A stretch of 64,000 nt of DNA, taken from contig NZ_MSCQ01000002.1 in assembly GCF_002954725.1 (NCBI RefSeq), forward strand, positions 320,835-384,834, given 5' to 3'. The position numbers and the translations under genes are program-made. Positions within the stretch are counted from its first letter, which is position 1. Every line of letters starts with the position of its first letter. This DNA comes from Photobacterium phosphoreum (lineage in GTDB: Bacteria > Pseudomonadota > Gammaproteobacteria > Enterobacterales > Vibrionaceae). Positions 28,935-36,822 of this stretch are shown here, piece by piece. Under the pieces are notes generated by a model, which searched no databases, had not been told where the DNA came from, and worked only from the letters and a program-made list of their open reading frames with translations.

Positions 28935-30191
28935 TTATTCTGGGCAACGTTCCTCGATCATTGCTTGAATATGTGTACCATAGAAGGTTCCATCACCAAC
29001 CCAATTCGCAGGGTCGGCACTACTTGGCATCGTTTGATTCGCTGCACTTTTCAATAGCACATTGCAATAATTGAATGACAGTTCACCAATTTCATGGCAA
29101 CCCGCACAAGCACCATCCCCACGTTCCGCATAAGCAGGAGGGTTTGTCCATCCCTGAGAAGAAACTGGCTGATAGCGTACATTGGGATCTATATCGTGAT
29201 CTGCCGAGATATCAATAGCTGTACCTGGATGAATTAAGAAAACATTTTTACCTCTATGGCAATCAGTACAGTCTTCTGCAAGTGTATTACCATTCTGAAT
29301 ATCAGTAAGATTAAAGGCTAAATCATCACCGCCCGTTATTCTTGTTCCTGTTTCATTACTTATGTTATCCCAAAAACAGGCTTTACCGGTGGTTTTACTT
29401 TGACAAATAATACCAAGAAATTGGATATATTCAGCACCTGTTGTGTCGTTGACGACCCAACGAGGTAACGCCATACAAGCACCAGGTACAGTGGGATTTT
29501 TATAGGCATAAACTTCAGTTCTATCACTGTCTAAAAAATCTATTGTGGCGGTTCCTTGGTGAATCCATAGATCTGATCCCCAAGCGGGTGGAATAGGCAC
29601 ATTATTTTCACGGCACGTTTTAATATAATCATCAGTTTCTAGTGGAGGAATTAACACTAAATGGTCAAGTAACGATCGTTGTTTAAGTAAATCAAGGATC
29701 CATTGGTAATCAGTTAAGCGAGGAATAGGGAATAGGCGATGTGTATGATGACGAAATAAACGAAAAGAGGGGAAATATTTATCTTTTAGTTGTGGTTTTA
29801 GATTACTGATCATGCCATCTAGCAATACATTTTGGAAAAGCACTTTTTCAACATCAGAGGATTGTTTTACATCGAGAAAATCTGATTTTAGCTCTTTGAA
29901 CTGTGCTTGTTGTTCCTCACTTAAATTGGTGTTTAGTTCCTTTATTAATGTATCTTGCATTAACAGAACCTGATCTTTGTCTATTTTTAGTTCCTTGCCA
30001 CCAGCATCATAAAGTGATTCATAGTAACCGTTTGAAATATCGTTAATTTTCAATTTTAGATCTGGTTGAGGTTCGGGGAGTTGTTCTGATTGAGGTTGTT
30101 CAGATATTTCTTTGGGGTCATCGGCGCTATCACCACCACACCCTAGAAATAACACTGAAGATACTACAATCATGAGATAGTTTATTTTCAT
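28935..30191 (-). CDS. Dihaem c-type cytochrome-like lipoprotein
   Basis: A 418-residue lipoprotein (lipobox FLGC, then GGDSADD) with a proline/glutamate-rich linker. Two haem-binding CxxCH motifs lie in the C-terminal third: CTDCH and CAGCH, about 75 residues apart. The N-terminal half is charged and helical (~50-150) and not recognised. Several further Cys (CRENN, ACMAL, ICQSK, ACFWD, YCNVL, RCPE) could form disulfides. The internal ATG at 30191 gives a normal lipoprotein signal. Electron transfer or a redox enzyme at the periplasmic side is likely, but no partner genes are adjacent. Divergence from named families makes the function open. Confidence 0.7.
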   Translation of the reverse strand: MKINYLMIVVSSVLFLGCGGDSADDPKEISEQPQSEQLPEPQPDLKLKINDISNGYYESLYDAGGKELKIDKDQVLLMQDTLIKELNTNLSEEQQAQFKELKSDFLDVKQSSDVEKVLFQNVLLDGMISNLKPQLKDKYFPSFRLFRHHTHRLFPIPRLTDYQWILDLLKQRSLLDHLVLIPPLETDDYIKTCRENNVPIPPAWGSDLWIHQGTATIDFLDSDRTEVYAYKNPTVPGACMALPRWVVNDTTGAEYIQFLGIICQSKTTGKACFWDNISNETGTRITGGDDLAFNLTDIQNGNTLAEDCTDCHRGKNVFLIHPGTAIDISADHDIDPNVRYQPVSSQGWTNPPAYAERGDGACAGCHEIGELSFNYCNVLLKSAANQTMPSSADPANWVGDGTFYGTHIQAMIEERCPE

Positions 30192-30298
30192 TATTTGACT
30201 CTGGTGACTTAACAATCGTAGTCAAATTATAGTTATCTCATATTTTATCGTTTTTCATCTGTAAGAATGAGTACTATTTAGCTATTATTAAGTAGTAA

Positions 30299-30328
30299 TG
30301 AAAAACGGATAGGGAATAGCCTATCCGT
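30299..30328 (-). terminator. Terminator of cfa
   Basis: ACGGATAGG (30305-30313) pairs with CCTATCCGT (30320-30328); TTTTT follows on the minus strand. It lies about 120 bp beyond the stop. Confidence 0.8.
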
Positions 30329-30449
30329 ATGTTTATAAATAAGATAATACATTAATACGTTGACCTTATTTATCTCCAACTCACATGTTCATTATGATGT
30401 GATAAAAAACGCGATGGTATATTCAAGACTAAAGTCTGTCAGCGAAAAA

Positions 30450-31595
30450 TTAAGCAGCACGAGCATTAACTGGAAGATCTGTACCAATTTTAGTTAACGC
30501 TATTTGCCATAAGCTAATATCCCGACAGCGGAATGCACCGGCACAGCTTAATAAGTAGAAACGCCACATTCTATAGAACGTAGCATCATAATTTTTATAT
30601 ATTTTGAACCAGTTCTTTTCAAATTTTTCACACCATGCCATCAGTGTTAAATCATAATCAGGACCAAAGTTATGTACATCTTCAATATTAAATTGATTCT
30701 CAACTGAGCCACTTAATTGTGAGAGTGATGGAATAACACCATTTGGGAAAATATATTTATTAATCCATGGATCAGTACCATTTTTAGACGTTGGGCTACC
30801 GATAGTATGCAGTAAAAACACACCTTCATCCGTTAAAAAGCTGTTAGCACATTTGAAATATTCATCATAATTAGATGGGCCTACATGCTCAATCATACCT
30901 ATTGATACTACACGGTCATAAGGTTGTTCTGGCGTAAATTCACGATAGTCTTGCAAAATGATTTTAACGGGAAGTTTCTTTTTATTTGCAATCTCTTGGC
31001 CTAATGCCATTTGCTCTTTTGATAGCGTTAAACCGTCACAGATTACACCATATTTAGCCGCTGCATAGTTCATAAAACTTGCCCAACCACAGCCGATATC
31101 AAGTAAACGCATGCCTGGTTGTAAATTTAATTTACGACAGATTAGATCCATTTTATGTTCTTGAGCTTGATCCAGTGTTTTTGCATCTTTCCAGTATGCA
31201 CAGGTATATGCCATTCGTTCATCAAGCATATTTACAAATAAATCGTTACCGATATCGTAGTGGAAAGGTACATCTTCTTTTACACGGTTCACTGCTTGAT
31301 GGTTAATGAAGCTTTTTAGTTTAGTTACACCATAATTAGCTGCAAACTTAACTTTATCAATCCCTGATAGTTTATCTTCTATATTACTACGTAGTAATTT
31401 ACTAATTAGGATATCAATACGTTCACAATCCCACAAGCGTGTCATATAACCTTCGCCAAAAGCGATAGTGCCATCTAATAGAATGTTATCAAAAAGTTTG
31501 TCATCATTAACAATAATATCCCATGGACGAGTGCCATTAATCTCAATATCAGCTTGCTTTAATAGGTCACGAAATAATTCTTTATTTTTAGGCAT
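30450..31595 (-). CDS. cfa: Cyclopropane-fatty-acyl-phospholipid synthase
   Basis: A 381-residue cytosolic, membrane-associated methyltransferase converting unsaturated acyl chains of phospholipids to cyclopropane forms with S-adenosylmethionine. Visible: HYDIGNDLF, the active-site Cys region MAYTCAYW, SAM motif LLDIGCGWASF, LTLSKEQ, and MIEHVG with the bicarbonate-binding Glu/His. Full length for Cfa. Monocistronic with a long 3' spacer. In enterics cfa is induced on entry to stationary phase; no such site was identified here. Confidence 0.95.
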   Translation of the reverse strand: MPKNKELFRDLLKQADIEINGTRPWDIIVNDDKLFDNILLDGTIAFGEGYMTRLWDCERIDILISKLLRSNIEDKLSGIDKVKFAANYGVTKLKSFINHQAVNRVKEDVPFHYDIGNDLFVNMLDERMAYTCAYWKDAKTLDQAQEHKMDLICRKLNLQPGMRLLDIGCGWASFMNYAAAKYGVICDGLTLSKEQMALGQEIANKKKLPVKIILQDYREFTPEQPYDRVVSIGMIEHVGPSNYDEYFKCANSFLTDEGVFLLHTIGSPTSKNGTDPWINKYIFPNGVIPSLSQLSGSVENQFNIEDVHNFGPDYDLTLMAWCEKFEKNWFKIYKNYDATFYRMWRFYLLSCAGAFRCRDISLWQIALTKIGTDLPVNARAA

Positions 31596-32130
31596 AATAT
31601 ACTCGATTATTTGTCTGGAGAACTAGCAGAATGAAATTTATACCGACTAAATTAATAATGAAATACAACAATTAGATGTAGTATATAAAAGTAATATATC
31701 AATCCTGTTTTCACTATATTTTAATACTAATAAATTTAGTCTGTTAAATATATTTCATTCTTCTTAATTACTTATTTAGTTATTCTTAATGATGGCAATA
31801 AATTACATTGCCTCATTGTGTTAATAACCTTTTAAATGTTTATTTAAGTGCTTCCTTTTCTTGGTAAATATTATATCGCTACATCAGTTAGCTTAATTTA
31901 GATTATTTGACAAAAAACACTTTAAAACGGACATTTTTAATGTGCACTCGAAAAACGAGCATATTTTAGTAAAAAGTAACTATCTCAACAGCATGGTATT
32001 CGCACATAGAATTTACAGAAAGGGGATTTGGTTATATGAGATTGCATTGAGTTTTGAATAAGTCTCATTAGTCGATATTGAAATATAACGACTACTATTA
32101 AAGCAATTGCGCCTGATTAAGGAAGACTGT
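31596..32130. other. 535-bp divergent intergenic region, no protein gene seen
   Basis: Very AT-rich spacer between cfa and the peptide permease. A TTGACA at 31907-31912 lacks a good -10 partner. Small hairpins (CTCG-AAAAA-CGAG near 31947; GCAAT/ATTGC near 31795) and a four-codon frame at 32036 after AAAGGGGA hint at a structured leader. None is convincing alone. Confidence 0.4.
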
Positions 32131-33585
32131 ATGTCCGATGTAAATGTATTTAAGCAACCTAAACCGTTTTATCTCATATTCTCGATAGAGTTTTGGGAAC
32201 GGTTTGGCTTCTACGGTATGCAGGCGATTCTCACTGTATACCTTGTTAACATTCTCGGTATGTCTGAATCAGAGTCGTTTACATTATTTGGTGCTTTTTC
32301 AGCATTGATTTTTGGTTCAGTGGCAATTGGTGGTTGGGTTGGGGATAAAATACTTGGCACTAAGCGTACTATTACGCTTGGCGCATTCATTTTAACGATT
32401 GGTTATTCGCTATTAGGGATCTCAGCGGCAGGTGAGTTTGGCGGCAAAGAGCTGCTTTATATAGCAATGGGATTTATTACCATGGGTAATGGCTTATTTA
32501 AAGCTAACCCTTCAAGTTTACTTGCTAAAGTCTATGAAGAAAATGATCCTCGCCTTGATGGTGCATTTACCATGTATTATATGGCGATCAATCTAGGATC
32601 ATTCTTTTCAATGCTATTAAGCCCTTGGATAGCAGAGAAAATGGGGTATGGGATGGCTTTTGGTGTGAGTGCAATTGGCTTATTAATCACCATGGTTAAC
32701 TTTATGATAATGGGGCGTATCGTTAAGAACGTTGGCTCTAAACCCGACATGGTGCCAGTGAATAAACTTTACTATGCGACGGTTGTGGTTATAACCATTC
32801 TATTGAGTCTCCTAAGTGCGGTGTTATTGCAACATCTATTTTATGCGCATGCGATTTTAGTGGTGGTTGGCATTATCATTGTGTTTGTATATTTCAAAGA
32901 GGCGTTTAAATCTAAAGGACTTGAAAGGGCAAAGATGTTTGTTGCTTTTGTCTTAATGTTACAGGGCGTGGTGTTCTTTGCATTATATTTTCAAATGCCA
33001 ACTTCGCTTAACTTCTTTGCCATTCATAATGTCAGTCATGATTTATTTGGCTTTAAAGTTGAACCCGAGCAATTTCAAGCGTTAAACCCATTTTGGATCA
33101 TGGTTGCCAGTCCATTATTGGCCATTCTTTATAATAAACTTGGTGAACGATTTGCGATGCCATTTAAGTTTGCGTTTGGGATGGTGCTATGTAGCCTCGC
33201 GTTTTTGATCTTAAAGTACTCAACGAGCTTTGCTAATACCCAAGGGATCATCAACTCAAATTGGTTAGTGGTGAGTTATCTATTGCAGTCAGTGGGAGAG
33301 TTATTAGTTTCAGGCTTAGGGCTGGCGATGATTGCACAGTTAGTACCACAGCGAATGATGGGGTTTGCGATGGGAATGTGGTTTTTAACCTCGGCAACAG
33401 CCGCTATTTTAGCAGGTTGGATTGCAAGTTTAACCGCCGCGCCGAAAGGGGTTGTTGATGCTAATCAAACGCTTGTTCTCTATGCAGAAGTCTTTGGTGA
33501 TATAGGGTATGTGACTGCGGCTATTGCTGTGTTTACTTTACTTATTGCACCTAAACTTACTCGTATTATTCAAGGCAAAGAGTAA
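32131..33585 (+). CDS. dtpA: POT-family di/tripeptide:proton symporter (DtpA-like)
   Basis: A 484-residue inner-membrane transporter with 12-14 helices. The proton-coupling motif ExxERF appears as EFWERFGFYG; the family signature GNGLFKANPSSLL and RLDGAFTMYYMAINLGSF are present, with strong resemblance to E. coli DtpA along the N-terminal half. The ATG at 32131 follows AAGGA by a normal distance; the upstream TTG start at 32107 is rejected. Imports small peptides with protons. A terminator follows at 33613. Confidence 0.92.
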   Translation: MSDVNVFKQPKPFYLIFSIEFWERFGFYGMQAILTVYLVNILGMSESESFTLFGAFSALIFGSVAIGGWVGDKILGTKRTITLGAFILTIGYSLLGISAAGEFGGKELLYIAMGFITMGNGLFKANPSSLLAKVYEENDPRLDGAFTMYYMAINLGSFFSMLLSPWIAEKMGYGMAFGVSAIGLLITMVNFMIMGRIVKNVGSKPDMVPVNKLYYATVVVITILLSLLSAVLLQHLFYAHAILVVVGIIIVFVYFKEAFKSKGLERAKMFVAFVLMLQGVVFFALYFQMPTSLNFFAIHNVSHDLFGFKVEPEQFQALNPFWIMVASPLLAILYNKLGERFAMPFKFAFGMVLCSLAFLILKYSTSFANTQGIINSNWLVVSYLLQSVGELLVSGLGLAMIAQLVPQRMMGFAMGMWFLTSATAAILAGWIASLTAAPKGVVDANQTLVLYAEVFGDIGYVTAAIAVFTLLIAPKLTRIIQGKE

Positions 33586-33612
33586 CGCGATATCAATAAC
33601 ATCACTGCAATT

Positions 33613-33652
33613 AATAACGACAATCATGGTAAGTGATTGCCGTTATTCTTTT
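33613..33652 (+). terminator. Terminator of the peptide permease
   Basis: AATAACGACAATCA (33613-33626) pairs with TGATTGCCGTTATT (33634-33647) with one mismatch, followed by CTTTT. A short 7-bp repeat run (TTACTAC) follows to 33673. Confidence 0.7.
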
Positions 33653-33667
33653 ACTACTTACTACTTA

Positions 33668-34729
33668 CTACTTATCACTAGCTGCTAATACATCGATAAA
33701 GGCATCAATATCTTCTGCTTTAGTTGCAAAATTGGTGACCAAACGTGCGACACCATCACCCCAGCGATTGGCTAAGAACTCAAACCCATGCTCATGCAAG
33801 GTTGCTATTGTGATCGGTGACATTTTACAAAACACAATATTGGTTTTTGATGGGTGGAGTAGTTCAACACCATCAATACTTGCAATACCATTGCGTAATT
33901 TTGTAGCCATCGCATTCGCGTGTTGTGCATTGTTCAGCCACAAATCATTACTGATATAAGCATCTATTTGTGTGGACAGAAAACGCATTTTAGACATTAA
34001 GTGACCCGCACGTTTACGGCGGTATTCAATCTCATTCTTTAAGCCAGTATCAAATAAGACAATCACTTCAACACCAAAAGCACCATTTTTAGTGGCACCA
34101 AAGGAAAGGGCATCAACACCTGCTTTCCACGTCATTTCTGCCGGCGTACAACCAAGCGCATCAACCGCATTAGCAAAGCGTGCGCCATCCATGTGATATT
34201 TTAAGTTATGGCTTTTACATACATCACCAATTGCGCGCAGTTCATCGAGAGTATAAACGCTGCCTGTCTCAGTTGCTTGCGTCACGCTAACAACAGCAGG
34301 TTGCACTGTGTGAACATCACCAATTTTTAATGTGGCGCGTTGGATTAATTTTTCGGGATCGATCTTACAATCATCGCCATCAATCGTTAGTAGCTTAACC
34401 CCGTTACTGAAAAATTCCGGCGCACCACATTCATCATTATTAATATGGCTATTTGGATGACAAAGTACCGCCCCCCAAGCTGGAGACATTGCAGCTAAAC
34501 ATAAGCTATTAGCAGCAGTACCTGTTGGAACCAAAACCACTGCGACATCGGTTTCAAACAATGCACTCATTTTACGATCAAGTTCTAATGATAATTCATC
34601 GTTACCGTATGGTGTTGCATCGCCAGCGCTAAATTCAATTAAATGCTGCAATATTTGCGGCGAAACACCCGCAATGTTGTCACTGGTTAAACCAATGGTT
34701 TTCTTTGTAGCTAAAGGCGAATTTGTCAT
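33668..34729 (-). CDS. Threonine aldolase-family PLP enzyme (low-specificity L-threonine aldolase type)
   Basis: A 353-residue fold-type I PLP enzyme. TSDNIAGVSPQIL at the N-terminus, PTGTAANSL, HPNSHINNDECGAPEFF, YHMDGARFANA (Asp that contacts PLP nitrogen) and SFGATKNGAFGVEV (PLP-binding Lys) match the beta-eliminating lyase/threonine aldolase family. Expected reaction: L-threonine to glycine and acetaldehyde. The ATG at 34729 has GGAG six bases upstream, better than the frame to 34741. Assignment to ltaE itself is not certain since several subfamilies exist. Confidence 0.85.
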   Translation of the reverse strand: MTNSPLATKKTIGLTSDNIAGVSPQILQHLIEFSAGDATPYGNDELSLELDRKMSALFETDVAVVLVPTGTAANSLCLAAMSPAWGAVLCHPNSHINNDECGAPEFFSNGVKLLTIDGDDCKIDPEKLIQRATLKIGDVHTVQPAVVSVTQATETGSVYTLDELRAIGDVCKSHNLKYHMDGARFANAVDALGCTPAEMTWKAGVDALSFGATKNGAFGVEVIVLFDTGLKNEIEYRRKRAGHLMSKMRFLSTQIDAYISNDLWLNNAQHANAMATKLRNGIASIDGVELLHPSKTNIVFCKMSPITIATLHEHGFEFLANRWGDGVARLVTNFATKAEDIDAFIDVLAASDK

Positions 34730-34936
34730 TGTTATCTCCATACAGATTGAATTATCAATATACCCAATTTAATGCTGAAGATACGATTTTTTATTGTAAC
34801 GGGAGGTGTAATTCTAAGGTTATTGCAGTCAAAATTACTTGTTTGATCCAAGCTTAAGATTAAATAGTAATGAGAGATATAAAAAGGCATGTTTTTTGAT
34901 GAAAATACGCCCATACAATTATTCAGAGTAACAACA

Positions 34937-36460
34937 ATGAAAAGGATCGCTGCATTAGATAGCATTCGAGGTTTATTACTATTATTAATGACAATTAACC
35001 ACTTAATATGGATAAGCGGTGGGTACTCAGTCATTCAAACAGTGACTTTACAGCCTTTAGGGCAATTTGGTGCCGCTGAGTGTTTTGTCTTTATTTCAGG
35101 TTTACTTGCAGGGGCTATATACAGTCGAGAATCATTAACCAATACTCAGACTATCACCAAAGCATGGCATCGAGCATTCAGTATCTACCGTTATCATATT
35201 GCGTGTTTATTGATTATTTTTGGGTGGGTTTTTATTGCGTCACACTTGTTACCGTCTGCGGTGCCAATACTTCAGCAGAGTGCGAATAATGTCTTAGCTG
35301 CACCGATTAAAACATTCATAGCAAGCGCTGCTCTGGTTAACCAGCCGAACTATTTTGATATTCTTCCTCTTTATATTATCTTCATGTTGTTATTACCTTT
35401 ATTAGTCGTAGCATACCGCAAAGGGCTAGGGTGGTTGGTGATTAGTGTCAGTATTGGTGCGTGGGTTTTTAGTCATGCCATTAACACAGCCACATTGATC
35501 CCGTTATTTAGATTCATATTTTCAGATTCTACGATCCAATTTGGCTATTTTAATCTCTTTGCTTGGCAGTTGTTGTTTGTAAGCGGATCTGCACTTGGCT
35601 ATATGCTACAAAATAAAACATTACGTTGGCGTCATCCTGCATTGACGATTATAGCTACCATCATTGCTACAGGGCTCTTTGCCGCGCACAACGGTGCATT
35701 CTCTAGTTTTGGCATTCATCGTTGGGTATTGTCTACGTATGCTGATAAACCAGAACTAGGTTGGTTACGCACCTTAAACATCACCGTTTGGGTTTATCTA
35801 ATTGCAGTGATCATTCAACGCTATCCGAACGCGCTCCATATTAAGGCATTAAGTTATATTGGCCGTCATTCATTAAGGGTGTTCAGTTGGCAAGTTGTTA
35901 TTGTCTATTTAAGCGCGCCGCTACTACATAATCTTCGTTTAGAGCCTTATTACATACTGCTCATCATCGCTATTGCTGCGACATTATGGTTAGCGGCATT
36001 ACTGTCGGAAAAACTAAATACGCATACGGTAAGCCGATTACATTGGATCAGTGGTTTTAGTGTAATGTTGAGTTTTATCATGCTTGGTAATATTGTCAGC
36101 GCAGAAGGTGTTTCCCCGCTAACGATAAAAGTTACCAATATTAATGATCCCAAAACGTCAGTATTAGTGTTGGTTTACGATGAAAAAGATGATTTAACCC
36201 AATATCCCTCGGTACATTTAAATGCCTATTCGCCACAAAAATTAGCACAAGGAGTCACAATAGCTGCATTACCCTTAGGGAATTATGCTGTACTTGTATT
36301 TCAAGATAACGACGGTGATTATAATTTAACAATAGGTAACAATGGCATGCCTATCGAACGTTTTGGCTATTCAAATAACCCGCCATTACATACACCAGTA
36401 TCAATGGAGCAAGCGAAATTTGCTCATAAAGGGCCACAAACCCAAACCATTAATTTCTAA
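34937..36460 (+). CDS. OpgC-type acyltransferase membrane protein fused to DUF2141
   Basis: A 507-residue protein. Residues 1-~375 form a ten-helix OpgC-type membrane domain (starts RIAALDSIRGLLLLLMTINHL; FGAAECFVFISGLLAGAIYSR; YIGRHSLRVFSWQVVIVYL). Around residues 375-400 a hydrophobic stretch ending IVSA resembles a signal peptide, and the remainder is a DUF2141 beta domain (LTIKVTNI...VLVLVYDEKDD...GNYAVLVFQDNDGDYNL...GMPIERFGYSNNP). OpgC succinylates periplasmic glucans in enterics; DUF2141 is usually a free exported protein. The DUF2141 part should face the periplasm. The start is the ATG at 34937, since upstream residues are unlike the family. Confidence 0.8.
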   Translation: MKRIAALDSIRGLLLLLMTINHLIWISGGYSVIQTVTLQPLGQFGAAECFVFISGLLAGAIYSRESLTNTQTITKAWHRAFSIYRYHIACLLIIFGWVFIASHLLPSAVPILQQSANNVLAAPIKTFIASAALVNQPNYFDILPLYIIFMLLLPLLVVAYRKGLGWLVISVSIGAWVFSHAINTATLIPLFRFIFSDSTIQFGYFNLFAWQLLFVSGSALGYMLQNKTLRWRHPALTIIATIIATGLFAAHNGAFSSFGIHRWVLSTYADKPELGWLRTLNITVWVYLIAVIIQRYPNALHIKALSYIGRHSLRVFSWQVVIVYLSAPLLHNLRLEPYYILLIIAIAATLWLAALLSEKLNTHTVSRLHWISGFSVMLSFIMLGNIVSAEGVSPLTIKVTNINDPKTSVLVLVYDEKDDLTQYPSVHLNAYSPQKLAQGVTIAALPLGNYAVLVFQDNDGDYNLTIGNNGMPIERFGYSNNPPLHTPVSMEQAKFAHKGPQTQTINF

Positions 36461-36474
36461 GATGGTTTAAAAAA

Positions 36475-36510
36475 AGCACTCAGTTAAACAAAACTGAGTG
36501 CTGTTATTTG
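36475..36510 (+). terminator. Terminator after the OpgC-DUF2141 gene
   Basis: AGCACTCAGTT (36475-36485) pairs with AACTGAGTGCT (36492-36502) around AAACAA, followed by GTTATTTG. The U-tract is modest. Confidence 0.7.
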
Positions 36511-36822
36511 CTTCAGAATTGATCAAAAGGGCGTTTACAATCGATAGTCACGGCTTTGATTATTTAAGCTCAACCTCACATTTATAAAATCCATACTCTC
36601 TTCTTGCTGTTTTTTTCTTTGAGCAAACGATCATATTGCATTGATATTAACTAATTGCATATTGCGGCTTTTAATTTGTGATGATAAATAAGTTATCAAG
36701 TAATTAAAACATTGTTACAGAAGGTGCGATATTCATAGTTAATGGATAATATTTTTAGCTAATAACAACTAAGATTAGATTTTTGATCTCTTTAAGTGCA
36801 CAAATATAGAAGGAATTAAATT
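36511..36822. other. 312-bp upstream region of the chitinase, nothing else seen
   Basis: AT-rich leader/promoter region. AAGGA near 36812 is the chitinase ribosome-binding site. No regulator site recognised. Confidence 0.4.

Noticed and set aside
32036..32047. Four-codon leader frame before the peptide permease
   Set aside because: Too short to support as a gene; mentioned only as part of the leader finding.
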